This document shows positions 25,365-33,960 of a DNA stretch of 64,000 nt, piece after piece. A program made the position numbers and the translations under genes. This stretch comes from Chitinophaga eiseniae. GTDB lineage: Bacteria; Bacteroidota; Bacteroidia; Chitinophagales; Chitinophagaceae. Numbering within the stretch: position 1 is the first letter of the stretch; each line of letters starts with the position of its first letter. The DNA lies in the NCBI RefSeq assembly GCF_012641265.1, contig NZ_JABAHZ010000004.1, positions 310,001 through 374,000 of the forward strand, read 5' to 3'. The notes under the pieces are model-generated. The model saw nothing but the letters and a program-made list of their open reading frames with translations, was not told the DNA's origin and searched no databases.

Positions 25365-28300
25365 TTACTGGATGCTGATCTGCTGTGCAGCAGCGGTATC
25401 CAGGTAAGATGTCTTAATATGTAACGTTCCTTTTTTGTCTGACGCGTTAAAGAAACAACCGGTAACAGCCTTATCAAACGCTTGCTGGCTGCTGTACACT
25501 TTCACTGCCTGGCCATTGATCATTACCTTTTTCGGAGCGGTAGCACGGTGTACCTGGAGCAGGTATATACGTTGTTTGTTAATACCGGTATAAGTGCCCC
25601 TGGCCGCGTTGATGGTGATGTGCGTACCCTGGGTGGCATCTACTTCGATCAGCGTTCTGGCAAAGGTCCCATTGTTGTATTCGCGGGTTAGTCCATCATC
25701 TTCATATAAATCAAAAGAGGATTTACCGGCAGGATAAATGTCGAGGGTGAGGGTATCTGTTTTTTTCTCCCCATCATAGTTCATCTGCGGGTACATGGGA
25801 ATAATAGCGCCCTGCTTAATGAACAGCGGCAGTTTATCCAGCGGAGCGTTATAGTTATTCAGTACGGTTGCGCCAGTATAAGCGGTGCCATCCCAGTAGT
25901 CGTACCAGGTGCCGGCAGGGAGATAAATGCTGTCCCGTTTACCCTCACTTTTATACACAGGCGCTACCAGTAAGGAAGGGCCGTTCATAAACTGGTATTG
26001 GGTAGCGGTACCGCGGCATACCGTATCTTCCGGAAACTCCAGTATCATAGCCCTGGATGCGGGAACGCCGGTAGCATGGGCATCCGCGCAGAGGGTATAC
26101 ATATAAGGGGTGAGCCGCATTTTGAGTTGCAGGTATTTCCGGTTGGTAGCGGTGTTTGTTTCCCCTTGCAGATAGGGCTGTTTATTTTTCTTTGCCCAGC
26201 CGTTCATGACCATGAGTACGGGCGTAAAACATTTCCATTGCAGGTCGCGCACATAGGTAGAATCGCTGCCCCGGAAAATGCCGTCTACATCGCCGGTGGC
26301 GGCGTTTTGGGCAGATAAGCCGGCGCCGATAATGGTGGGGATATGAAAGCGGATATATTCCCAGTTGCCCGATTGATCGCCCGACCATACGGTGGAGTAG
26401 CGTTGGGTACCTGCCCAGCCCATCACGCTCCAGATATAACCCCTGGCGTTGCTGTTATTTTCGATGCCTTCATAGGCGGCCTTGCATCCATCCAACGCAA
26501 ACTTATAACCAGGGCCTACCCAGGCTACATCCAGTTTGGCCAGGCGGGAGCCGTATACCCCTACTTCTTTGGCTATTTTATCTACCCCGTTTTCTGTCCA
26601 CAGGCCGGTATAGAAGCCGCGCTTATGGAGTTCCATGATGGTGGAGTCCAGCTTCGTATAGCCACAGCCGTAACCATCGTTGGGGAGGATCCAGCCGCGG
26701 GGCATATCGTTTTCTATGTATTTGTCGGCCACCAGCTTAATCACATCCGGGGTGGTGCCGGTAGTGCCGGTGCCTTTATACGCTTTAGAGTCGGTGCCGG
26801 CGCCACCGCGATTGTAGCAGTTGGCATCGCCCAGGCTCAGCGCCCAGCGGGGCATCAGGAAAGGGCGACCGGTAACGCGGGTATAGCCATCGAGAATTTG
26901 TTTGAGGGAAGGGCCGTAGAAATAGAAGCAATCGAAACGGTTTTCATTGTGTTTGAATTGCAGCGTGTCCCTGAAATCGTATTTACCCACATCGAACGTG
27001 TTCCTGAAAGCGCCGTACCCGGCGGTGGACATGTAGAATGGCGCAGGGTTGGGGCGACCGCCATTATCCCAGCCATTCCCTTTTTCGATTAAAATTTCCT
27101 GGCCGCGATGGGAGAAATAGCCATTCTGCATCCCGCCGCCATAGAAATATTCGTCGGGTTGACGTTTCATGGTCTGGGTGGTCACCGAGCCAAACGTGAG
27201 TGGGGCCGACTCTTCCCAGATAGCCCTGGTGTCGTTAATATCGTATAGGGCAAAGCGTAAGGGCTGCTTATATACACGTACCACGCAGCTATTGCTTTTC
27301 ACCTGGTAATAAGTGCCTTTGTCGCTGCTGTTGAGCGTAACCTTACCCGGTTGATTCATCACCACGATGTCGTTGCCGGCGGGGTCGGTAAATTCGCCAT
27401 CGGGGGCCATCCAGAGCCGGAAGATATCATCTGCATAGAAGATAAGCTTAAAGGCCGATAAGCCGGCGCGGATATCGAATTCATTGGCGCCGGCAGCCTG
27501 GAAGCCCGTTACATTACCGATGTGCGACGCATTGGCGTTGATGTGTACGCGCAGGGAATCATTGGTGCGATGTTCATCTTCCTGATATTGTAACACAAAC
27601 GCTACATTATGCATAGGGCGATCGGTGAGGTCGGTAGCCGGGAATTTAATGCTCAGTTCCTCGCCGGGCTGCAGTCCCTTTTTATTAGCGGGCACGGTGA
27701 CGGTCACCGGCGGCCGCTGGTCGATGTTGCAGCGCACGGTAAAGGCGGATTTGATGGCATCGATCCCGCTGTTTTTTACGGTGATGGCCAGTTCATCGGC
27801 TTTAGTGAATGTATTTTTTTCTTCCGTATGGGAAGTGAGGCGGGTGATGGCCAAGTCTTTTTTGTAGCCTTCCGCCAGTTCAATATCGTCGATCATCCAG
27901 TACCAGCTGTAAAATCCTTTCCAGTAAAAACGGATGTATACCTGTGGCTGATGAGCGGCTATTTTAGTGATGTTGAGTTCCTGGTTAATGGGAATAAACA
28001 TGTCATTGGCCGCTGGTACGTTGTTCATCACGTTGAAGTCGGTCCAGTGAATGCCATCGGTGCTCACGCCTGCCAGCAAGGCGGCGCCGGGGGCGGCAAA
28101 GGCGCTGTTGTACCGGAAGGTATGCTGGAAACGCAGGATCACCGACGATTTGCCGGCACAGTTAATGGGGCTGGTTTGTACCCAGGTGTCGGGATATTCT
28201 TTCTTTTTAACCCAGGATGGCTGGTCTTCATCTACGAAGTAGCCAGCCTGGAATTGCAGGTGGTAGCCGCGGCTTTTAGAAGCGATGGGAGGCGCCTGTT

Positions 28301-28508
28301 GCTGGTATTCGAACGAGCCGGGATAAGGCTGATTGGTGACAATCCAGTTGAGCTGTTTATGGCTTGAGTCAACGTTTTTCCATCCGTCGGGCAGGTCGCT
28401 GGTATTAAAATGTTCTGCCCAGAACACCCGGGTATCGGCGGGGGCATTTTGGGCCATGGCCTGCCGGCCAGCTACGGCCAGTAGTGCAAATAGCAGTGCT
28501 TTTTTCAT
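25365..28508 (-). CDS. GH31 alpha-glycosidase with N-terminal beta-sandwich extension
   Basis: 1047 residues from the ATG at 28508, chosen because a clear signal peptide (MKKALLFALLAVAGRQAMAQ) starts there; the 59 codons upstream are not family-like. Residues 28-213 form a galactose-binding/MAM-like sandwich (AEHFNTSDLPDGWKNVD ... WYWMIDDIELAEG), 215-325 a CARDB-like domain, 330-540 the GH31 N-terminal beta-sandwich, then the catalytic barrel with KFALDG (nucleophile Asp673) and WSGDQSGNW (acid/base Asp711), and C-terminal DUF5110-type sandwiches. GH31 enzymes cleave alpha-glucosides, alpha-xylosides or transfer glucosyl units. The two extra N-terminal domains, unusual for the family, suggest surface or polymer binding. 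It stands outside any PUL. Confidence 0.9.
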   Translation of the reverse strand: MKKALLFALLAVAGRQAMAQNAPADTRVFWAEHFNTSDLPDGWKNVDSSHKQLNWIVTNQPYPGSFEYQQQAPPIASKSRGYHLQFQAGYFVDEDQPSWVKKKEYPDTWVQTSPINCAGKSSVILRFQHTFRYNSAFAAPGAALLAGVSTDGIHWTDFNVMNNVPAANDMFIPINQELNITKIAAHQPQVYIRFYWKGFYSWYWMIDDIELAEGYKKDLAITRLTSHTEEKNTFTKADELAITVKNSGIDAIKSAFTVRCNIDQRPPVTVTVPANKKGLQPGEELSIKFPATDLTDRPMHNVAFVLQYQEDEHRTNDSLRVHINANASHIGNVTGFQAAGANEFDIRAGLSAFKLIFYADDIFRLWMAPDGEFTDPAGNDIVVMNQPGKVTLNSSDKGTYYQVKSNSCVVRVYKQPLRFALYDINDTRAIWEESAPLTFGSVTTQTMKRQPDEYFYGGGMQNGYFSHRGQEILIEKGNGWDNGGRPNPAPFYMSTAGYGAFRNTFDVGKYDFRDTLQFKHNENRFDCFYFYGPSLKQILDGYTRVTGRPFLMPRWALSLGDANCYNRGGAGTDSKAYKGTGTTGTTPDVIKLVADKYIENDMPRGWILPNDGYGCGYTKLDSTIMELHKRGFYTGLWTENGVDKIAKEVGVYGSRLAKLDVAWVGPGYKFALDGCKAAYEGIENNSNARGYIWSVMGWAGTQRYSTVWSGDQSGNWEYIRFHIPTIIGAGLSAQNAATGDVDGIFRGSDSTYVRDLQWKCFTPVLMVMNGWAKKNKQPYLQGETNTATNRKYLQLKMRLTPYMYTLCADAHATGVPASRAMILEFPEDTVCRGTATQYQFMNGPSLLVAPVYKSEGKRDSIYLPAGTWYDYWDGTAYTGATVLNNYNAPLDKLPLFIKQGAIIPMYPQMNYDGEKKTDTLTLDIYPAGKSSFDLYEDDGLTREYNNGTFARTLIEVDATQGTHITINAARGTYTGINKQRIYLLQVHRATAPKKVMINGQAVKVYSSQQAFDKAVTGCFFNASDKKGTLHIKTSYLDTAAAQQISIQ

Positions 28509-28752
28509 GAATTGTTCACCGTTAAAATCAAAAAAATTCCGGGAGGCCGGAAGGAGCCCCAATATTATGTTATTGTAATGTCCCATACCAGCCATAGGGA
28601 GAGAAAATGACATTCGCGCTACTTTTCGCCGAATCCTGGCACTGGTAGCTGCCATCCGGGGAGGCGCCATAACAGTATATAACATTAACGCATATATGTT
28701 TTTCTGAATATTAGAGTTTGTCGATGCAACAGCTTGATAATGGCTATTTTAC

Positions 28753-28760
28753 ATACCTTT
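28753..28760 (+). promoter_or_regulatory. -7 promoter box for the OmpA-family gene
   Basis: TACCTTTG, a full TAnnTTTG match, ends 19 nt before the ATG at 28780. An in-frame TTG at 28759 falls inside the box and cannot be the start. Confidence 0.55.
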
Positions 28761-28779
28761 GTGCCCTAATACACAGGAT

Positions 28780-29310
28780 ATGAAAAGAATGTTATTCATG
28801 ACACGCTATTGTTTGCTGGCCCTGGTAGCAATGGCTTTTATGGCTTCCTGCGCATCTACCAGGAAAAGCAGTAGTCCCCATGTATATATGAGCAAGCAGT
28901 ACGAAGAGTTGAAGAACGTATTGAATGAAGCAGACGTAAGTATTATCAAAGACAGTTTAAAGGTTATTTTCCCCAACAACGTATTATTTGCCTCTTCTTC
29001 CGACCAGGTAAATGACGCTGTCAAGCCTACTTTTGGCCGTTTTGCTGAAATACTCAATAAGTATGGCAAAACCAAAATATTGATTACAGGTCATACGGAC
29101 AATACTGGTGCTGCCGATTACAACCGGGAGCTGTCTGAGAAGCGGGCTGCTTCTGCGAAGGGGTTGCTCAGCAGTTTTAATGTGAACAACGACCGTATGT
29201 TTACATGGGGATTATCGGACCGTGATCCAATTGCCTCCAATAATACAGACGCCGGCAAGGCCCGTAATCGCCGGGTAGAGTTCGTGATTTTGTATGATGT
29301 AAAGCAGTAA
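28780..29310 (+). CDS. OmpA-family lipoprotein
   Basis: 176 residues from ATG 28780. Lipoprotein signal with lipobox MASC (Cys24), a short linker, and an OmpA C-terminal peptidoglycan-binding domain (residues about 60-170) with LITGHTDNTGAADYNRELSE and KARNRRVEFVI, where the Asp and Arg that bind diaminopimelate are kept. It ties the outer membrane to peptidoglycan, as Pal does. Monogenic, ended by a 42-bp stem palindrome. Confidence 0.9.
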   Translation: MKRMLFMTRYCLLALVAMAFMASCASTRKSSSPHVYMSKQYEELKNVLNEADVSIIKDSLKVIFPNNVLFASSSDQVNDAVKPTFGRFAEILNKYGKTKILITGHTDNTGAADYNRELSEKRAASAKGLLSSFNVNNDRMFTWGLSDRDPIASNNTDAGKARNRRVEFVILYDVKQ

Positions 29311-29436
29311 GCGGAAAGCATAAAGCATAAAGCTGAAAGCTATTATGGAGAAGAGCTTAGCGAGTATCTCAAAATCCGCTTAGATCAATCTCCATAATAG
29401 CTTTCAGCTTTATGCTTTATGCTTTCCGCTTTTTTA
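29310..29436 (+). terminator. Very long perfect inverted repeat with T-tract
   Basis: The 42-nt arms 29310-29351 and 29389-29430 are perfect complements, with a 37-nt loop, followed by TTTTTT (29431-29436). The arms carry a short tandem of AAAGCATAAAGC type. It starts at the OmpA stop codon and works as a terminator; the arm length is far beyond what termination needs. Confidence 0.8.
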
Positions 29437-29477
29437 CGTATTATTAAACCATTCGTGAAACCCAAAATATTCCCGTT

Positions 29478-30581
29478 ATGCATTCTCGCCGCAATTTCTT
29501 ACAACAGATCGCCGCTACGGCTATGGTATTACCTTTAATGTCGCTCCCCGGTTGGGCCGTCACCCGGCGCCCGAAAGACGGAAAAGTATTGAGGGTAGCC
29601 CTCATGGGATTAGGTAGCTATGCCAACCGCGTAGCCGACGCCATGCAATCCTGTACCAAGGCTAAACTGGTGGGCGCGATCAGCGGAACGCCTTCCAAGA
29701 TCACCGACTGGCAGCAACGCTTTGGCATCCCGGCGGCCAATTGCTATAACTACGACAACTTCGACCGTATCAGGGATAACCCCGATATAGATGTGGTATA
29801 CATTACTACGCCCAATGCCTTGCATCATGCGCAAACCCTGCGGGTAGCCGCTGCAGGAAAACATGTGATCTGTGAAAAGCCTATGGCCCTCAATGCCCGC
29901 GAGGGCGCTGAAATGATAGCAGCCTGTAAAAAAGCTAACGTGCAATTGCTGGTAGGCTATCGCATGCACTTTGAACCTAAAACGCTGGAGATTATCCGCA
30001 TGCGGAATAATGGCGAATTCGGAAAGATCTTATTCTTCCAGGGACAGTGCGGCTTCCGCATAGGCGATCCCACCCAGTGGCGGTTGAATAAGGAACTGGC
30101 CGGTGGGGGCTCCCTGATGGACATCGGCATTTATGCCATCAACGGCGCCCGCTATATGACTGGCGAAGAGCCGTTGTGGGTAACTGCCCAGGAAACCAAA
30201 ACAGATCCCGTAAAGTTTAAAGCTGGCGTAGATGAAACCATACAGTTCCAGCTGGGATTTCCCAGTGGGGCAGTGGCCTCCTGCCTGTCTACCTACAATA
30301 TGAATAATCTCGACCGCTTCTTCCTCAATGGAGAAAAGGGCTTTGCAGAACTGCAGCCTTCCACCGGCTACGGCCCCATTAAAGGGCGCACTTTTAAAGG
30401 AGAACTCACTCAACCACATATGACCCATCAAACCGTGCAGATGGACGAAATGGCAGATATTCTGCTGGCCGGAAAACGGCCGCTGGTAGCGGTCAACGGC
30501 GAAGAGGCGCTGAAAGACCAGAAGATTATAGACGCCATTTACCAGTCGGTGAAAACAGGGAAAAAGATCCATCTCGCCTGA
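29478..30581 (+). CDS. Gfo/Idh/MocA-family oxidoreductase, Tat-exported
   Basis: 367 residues. A twin-arginine-like signal (MHSRRNFLQQIAATAMVLPL, then MSLPGWA) suggests export of a folded, cofactor-loaded enzyme to the periplasm. The Rossmann domain has RVALMGLGSYANRVADAM (39-56) and the family motif CEKPMALN (Glu133-Lys134-Pro135), with the Lys used in catalysis; the C-terminal sheet contains GGSLMDIGIYAINGARYM. It resembles glucose-fructose oxidoreductase, which keeps NADP tightly bound and acts on sugars. Substrate unknown. Single gene. Confidence 0.9.
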   Translation: MHSRRNFLQQIAATAMVLPLMSLPGWAVTRRPKDGKVLRVALMGLGSYANRVADAMQSCTKAKLVGAISGTPSKITDWQQRFGIPAANCYNYDNFDRIRDNPDIDVVYITTPNALHHAQTLRVAAAGKHVICEKPMALNAREGAEMIAACKKANVQLLVGYRMHFEPKTLEIIRMRNNGEFGKILFFQGQCGFRIGDPTQWRLNKELAGGGSLMDIGIYAINGARYMTGEEPLWVTAQETKTDPVKFKAGVDETIQFQLGFPSGAVASCLSTYNMNNLDRFFLNGEKGFAELQPSTGYGPIKGRTFKGELTQPHMTHQTVQMDEMADILLAGKRPLVAVNGEEALKDQKIIDAIYQSVKTGKKIHLA

Positions 30582-30586
30582 GCAGC

Positions 30587-30613
30587 CCCGGAATTGGCCG
30601 AGGAAATTCCGGG
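30587..30613 (+). terminator. Hairpin after the Gfo/Idh/MocA gene
   Basis: Perfect 9-bp stem CCCGGAATT / AATTCCGGG, 5 nt past the stop. No T-run follows, so termination would be weak. Confidence 0.4.
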
Positions 30614-30708
30614 CATGACCGTTAAAATCGGCAGGATCATCTATTAGTGAATGCCCACCGGCAATACGTATCAGATCCATTCGTTTCTTTATGGTTAAAA
30701 TAACAACT

Positions 30709-31305
30709 ATGAAAAAACGAATGTTGGCAGCTTTGTGTGTTTTTTGCTTTGCTGTTTCATCCCTCCGTGCCCAGGGGTTTCACTATGGCCTGAAAGCCGA
30801 CCTGAATATGTTTAAACTGGATGGAGAAGGTATTAATCCCAACTATACGCTGGGAGGAAGAATTGGTGTATTTGCCACCTATGATGTTTCGAAGAAATGG
30901 GGGATACAGCCGGAGCTGTTGTTTTCACAGGCAGGGCCCAAGCGGGCGGATGATTTCAGCGCGCGTTATATTCATGATAGTAACGATGGCGCCAATAAAA
31001 ATATCAAGTTAAGTTACATTACTCTCCCGATATTACTGCGTTATAACATCAATAAAATGATTACAATTAATGCAGGACCCGAATACAGCTATCTCGTCTA
31101 CGAAAATGACAACCTGCTCACCTATAACCGCAGCGCATTTAAACGTGGCAACCTGGGAGCTGCTGCCGGCGCTACGTTAACGTTTGACGTACTGCATGTA
31201 TATGCCCGCTATGTATTGGGCCTGTCCAATATCAATGGTATTGACGATCGTTACCAATGGAAAACCCAGCAGTTGCAGGTGGGATTGGGGATTAATTTTA
31301 AGTAA
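30709..31305 (+). CDS. Outer-membrane beta-barrel (porin-family) protein
   Basis: 198 residues from ATG 30709 (MKKRMLAALCVFCFAVSSLRAQ signal peptide; an in-frame ATG at 30691 precedes it but adds nothing). The mature part is an eight-strand-like barrel of the PorT/OMP_b-brl_2 type: YGLKADLNMFKLDG, YDVSKKWGIQPELLFSQAG, KLSYITLPILLRYNINK, INAGPEYSYLVY and the C-terminal LQVGLGINFK strand. It is integral to the outer membrane; function unknown. Convergent with a DinB gene across a palindromic repeat. Confidence 0.85.
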   Translation: MKKRMLAALCVFCFAVSSLRAQGFHYGLKADLNMFKLDGEGINPNYTLGGRIGVFATYDVSKKWGIQPELLFSQAGPKRADDFSARYIHDSNDGANKNIKLSYITLPILLRYNINKMITINAGPEYSYLVYENDNLLTYNRSAFKRGNLGAAAGATLTFDVLHVYARYVLGLSNINGIDDRYQWKTQQLQVGLGINFK

Positions 31306-31314
31306 GCGAAGCTA

Positions 31315-31389
31315 TCACGCAAAGGGACAAAGAAGCAAAGCAGCAAAGGATATTTCTTCGCCGCTTTGCTTCTTTGTCCCTTTGCGTGA
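31315..31389. repeat. Intergenic palindrome with GCAAAG-type arms (copy B)
   Basis: 30-bp arms (31315-31344 and 31360-31389) with one mismatch; the outer part reads TCACGCAAAGGGACAAAG. It lies between convergent genes, 3 bp from the DinB stop. It shares arm sequence with the palindrome at 12072-12133 and resembles the outer arms of the larger elements at 38935 and 48207. It is a bidirectional terminator at least, and probably a member of a dispersed palindrome family. Confidence 0.8.
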
Positions 31390-31392
31390 AAC

Positions 31393-31905
31393 TTATACCA
31401 GTTGCTCCTTCAACACATGCGCCTGGATATTTTCCAGCTGGCGGATATGCCGCCGGGTATGTATATTGATGAATTTGATCCACTCCAGCCGGGTGAAAGG
31501 ACCGAATCCAGGTACTTCAAAAGCCAGGCATTCTTCGTTAAGATCTACCGTGTTGGCGGCGGTAGTCAGCTTATCCCATACCTGGTGAATATGCTCCATT
31601 ACCTGCGTTTGCGTGTGTGGCGCATTGCCGGGAATAATCATTTCCGGTGCATTAAATTTTGTATTGTAATCCTGGAACAAAGCCCTGATCGCATTTACCT
31701 TTTCATCTGCCGCCCGCTGTGTAGACGCTGATGGGCCATACACCACGCCACAGTCTCCCGCTTTCCAGATATGTTCCGCCACCTGCGCCGCCGTCCAGCT
31801 ACCTTCAAAAGGTACGGTATTGAGTTGTTTATCATCAAAAGCCGACAACACCTGCACCAGCAATTGGCCGGTTACTGCTGTTTCGCTGATCAATTGCGCT
31901 CTCAT
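31393..31905 (-). CDS. DinB-like metal-binding protein
   Basis: 170 residues from ATG 31905, 31 nt downstream of a -7 box; the upstream extension is not family-like. A four-helix bundle of the DinB/YfiT type with the usual histidines: SWTAAQVAEHIWKAG (first His in helix 2) and INIHTRRHIRQLENI (two in the last helix), which would hold a divalent metal. Family members include thiol transferases (e.g. bacillithiol S-transferases) and proteins of unknown role. Start is marked by the promoter at 31936-31943. Confidence 0.85.
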   Translation of the reverse strand: MRAQLISETAVTGQLLVQVLSAFDDKQLNTVPFEGSWTAAQVAEHIWKAGDCGVVYGPSASTQRAADEKVNAIRALFQDYNTKFNAPEMIIPGNAPHTQTQVMEHIHQVWDKLTTAANTVDLNEECLAFEVPGFGPFTRLEWIKFINIHTRRHIRQLENIQAHVLKEQLV

Positions 31906-31935
31906 AAGTGATTTTTTAAAGGATGAATAATACCG

Positions 31936-31943
31936 CAAACTTA
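31936..31943 (-). promoter_or_regulatory. -7 promoter box for the DinB gene
   Basis: Reads TAAGTTTG on the minus strand, a full TAnnTTTG match, 30 nt upstream of the ATG at 31905. Confidence 0.5.
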
Positions 31944-32077
31944 GGGTGATCTGCGGAGTTATACCGGGTGGTAATGCGACAAATAAGCGGGCAAAAAGCG
32001 ACAGCGTCCCGGGAGGTTTTCCCGGTTCGGGTCTCCCCGTTTTTTGGGGCCCTAAAAAAAATAAGCGGCTAATAATT

Positions 32078-32102
32078 ATTAATTGTATATTGGACAATTA
32101 AT
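32078..32102. promoter_or_regulatory. A/T-rich palindrome upstream of the PUL 2 sigma gene
   Basis: ATTAATTGT (32078-32086) and ACAATTAAT (32094-32102) are perfect complements around a 7-nt spacer, a shape typical of dimeric regulator sites, 94 bp upstream of the sigma gene. It may control expression of the sigma/FecR pair. Confidence 0.4.
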
Positions 32103-32195
32103 AATGACAGGCGTCGGCCCAGGTGTAAAAACCAATTCGCAGCAGGTGGTTTTTCCCGGGGGGACAGGTTTCACGTTTATGTTAATTTTCCACTT

Positions 32196-32750
32196 ATGAA
32201 TGGTGTGCATCTTCAACAATATGCAGACGATGTTCTATTAAACTTGCTCAAAGAAGGCAACAGGGAAGCCTTTGATGTGATATACCTGCGCTATTGGGAA
32301 CAACTTTACTTTTACCTGGTAAAAGCCATCAAAGACACCGAAGAGGCGGAAGATATTCTGCAGGAAGTGTTTGTATCGTTATGGAAACGGCGCCACAACC
32401 TGGGCAACATTACCTCGTTATATACCTATCTCTTTTCCTGTGTACGATATGGAGGCTTTCGCTATATCCGGCAGCAAATGAAAAAGACTACACTCCGCAA
32501 GTCGTGGGGCTTCCTGTTTTCAGAAGCCGACGACGTATTTGAACAGCAGCTGGACGCCAATGAACTATTACACCTGGTGAACCGGGAAATTGATAAACTC
32601 CCCCTGAAGATGCGGGAAGTATTTATCCTGAGCCGGAAAGAAGATCTTTCCCATAAAGAAATTGCCCATAAACTTAACATCTCCGATAAAACAGTGAAGA
32701 AACAAATCAATAATGCCCTGAAATACCTGCATCTGAAACTCAATGTGTAA
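32196..32750 (+). CDS. ECF sigma-70 factor (PUL 2)
   Basis: 184 residues, sigma-2 (FDVIYLRYWEQLYFYLVKAI, then EEAEDILQEVFVSLWKRRHN) and sigma-4 (LPLKMREVFILSRKEDLSHK, then EIAHKLNISDKTVKKQINNA). It belongs to the Bacteroidota PUL-associated ECF type and pairs with the FecR gene 121 bp downstream. Confidence 0.93.
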   Translation: MNGVHLQQYADDVLLNLLKEGNREAFDVIYLRYWEQLYFYLVKAIKDTEEAEDILQEVFVSLWKRRHNLGNITSLYTYLFSCVRYGGFRYIRQQMKKTTLRKSWGFLFSEADDVFEQQLDANELLHLVNREIDKLPLKMREVFILSRKEDLSHKEIAHKLNISDKTVKKQINNALKYLHLKLNV

Positions 32751-32871
32751 CCACTGTTACATGAAAATATCCCGCCACTAAAATTTTTTTTTCCTGCACC
32801 TACTACCAACGTTTCTTTTCAGACACTACTTTACTGACCACGTGTTATGATGACTGCCCAAATTGTTTTTA

Positions 32872-33801
32872 ATGAAAGAAGAAACGCCCGGACGTTTGCT
32901 GGACCGTTATTTAAAAGGGGAATGTACACCGGAAGAACAAAGACGCCTGGAACAATGGCTGGACGAACGATCGGCGGCCGGTACGCACGATACCACCTCC
33001 TTTAACCGGGATGAAGTGCAGCAGCGCCTCAAAGCGAAAATTGACCGGCAACTGGCTGCACGGCCATTGGTTTACATGTCGCGTGTATTTCGTATAGCCG
33101 CCGCTGTTATCGTGATCTTGCTGGGTACTTTCATTGTTTTTAAAAGTACAGAAACAGGTAACGCCACCTATGCCACTACCAGGGCGGGCAGAGGACAACG
33201 TCTGCGACTCACCCTGAGCGATGGCTCTGTGGTTACGCTCAACGCAGGCTCCAGCCTCCGCTATCCCCAGGTTTTTAAAGGTAATAGCCGGAACGTAACC
33301 CTCCTGGAAGGAGAAGCCTTTTTTGAGATACAACCACGGGAACGATGCCCTTTTATAGTAGGCACTGCCAATACAATAACAACAGTACTGGGTACTGCTT
33401 TTAATGTACAGGCCTACACAGATGCTAAAGAAGTAAAAATAACTGTAGTGAGTGGAAAAGTAGCGGTAAAGGAGTCCCATGGAGCTGAAGCCATGGTAGT
33501 ACTGCCCGATGAACAGGCGGCCTTGTCGCCCGCAGGGATACAGAAAAAACAGGTCAGCGCCACCGACAACACCGGCTGGCTACAGGGAAAACTGCAATTC
33601 AGAAATGAAAGCCTGGAAAAGGTAGCCCTGATACTGGAAAACAATTATGATGTCACCATCACTTTCAGTAAAGAAGCAACGCGGCATATCCGTTTTACCG
33701 CCACCTTCAGTACCAACGACCCGCTGGATAAAATTCTTTTTGCCATCACCAAAGCCAACAAACTTAGTTATTCCATGAAAGATAAAATCATATCACTCTA
33801 A
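32872..33801 (+). CDS. FecR-family anti-sigma factor (PUL 2)
   Basis: 309 residues from ATG 32872 (the in-frame TTG at 32863 is unnecessary). Cytoplasmic sigma-binding part to about residue 70 (LLDRYLKGECTPEEQRRLEQ), transmembrane helix about 73-90 (FRIAAAVIVILLGTFIVF), then a periplasmic FecR domain (RLTLSDGSVVTLNAGSSLRY, EAFFEIQPRERCPFIV) and a C-terminal DUF4974 domain. It links the SusC STN domain of the downstream gene to the sigma factor. Confidence 0.93.
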   Translation: MKEETPGRLLDRYLKGECTPEEQRRLEQWLDERSAAGTHDTTSFNRDEVQQRLKAKIDRQLAARPLVYMSRVFRIAAAVIVILLGTFIVFKSTETGNATYATTRAGRGQRLRLTLSDGSVVTLNAGSSLRYPQVFKGNSRNVTLLEGEAFFEIQPRERCPFIVGTANTITTVLGTAFNVQAYTDAKEVKITVVSGKVAVKESHGAEAMVVLPDEQAALSPAGIQKKQVSATDNTGWLQGKLQFRNESLEKVALILENNYDVTITFSKEATRHIRFTATFSTNDPLDKILFAITKANKLSYSMKDKIISL

Positions 33802-33865
33802 CAACCATAGGTTGAACTAAATCACTTGTGCATGTACTGACAATCATCAACAAAAAATAACCAGC

Positions 33866-33943
33866 ATGATCCGCAAAATCATAGCTGGCTATCAGGCAGC
33901 CTATGGCCGCCCTGTTCAGAAAAATAAACGACCATTTATTTAA
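33866..33943 (+). other. 25-codon open frame in the SusC leader
   Basis: An ATG at 33866 opens a 25-codon frame (begins MIRKIIAGYQAAYGR) that stops at 33943, 17 nt before the SusC start codon. The region also forms a CCAGC/GCTGG hairpin over the ATG. It could be a leader peptide coupled to SusC translation or chance; no homologue is recognised. Confidence 0.25.
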
Positions 33944-33960
33944 CCAAAACGTTCAAATGT

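Noticed and set aside
26343..27092. Long plus-strand open frame opposite the GH31 gene
   Set aside because: It is antisense to a well-supported GH31 domain, shows no recognisable family and arises from GC-rich codon bias.
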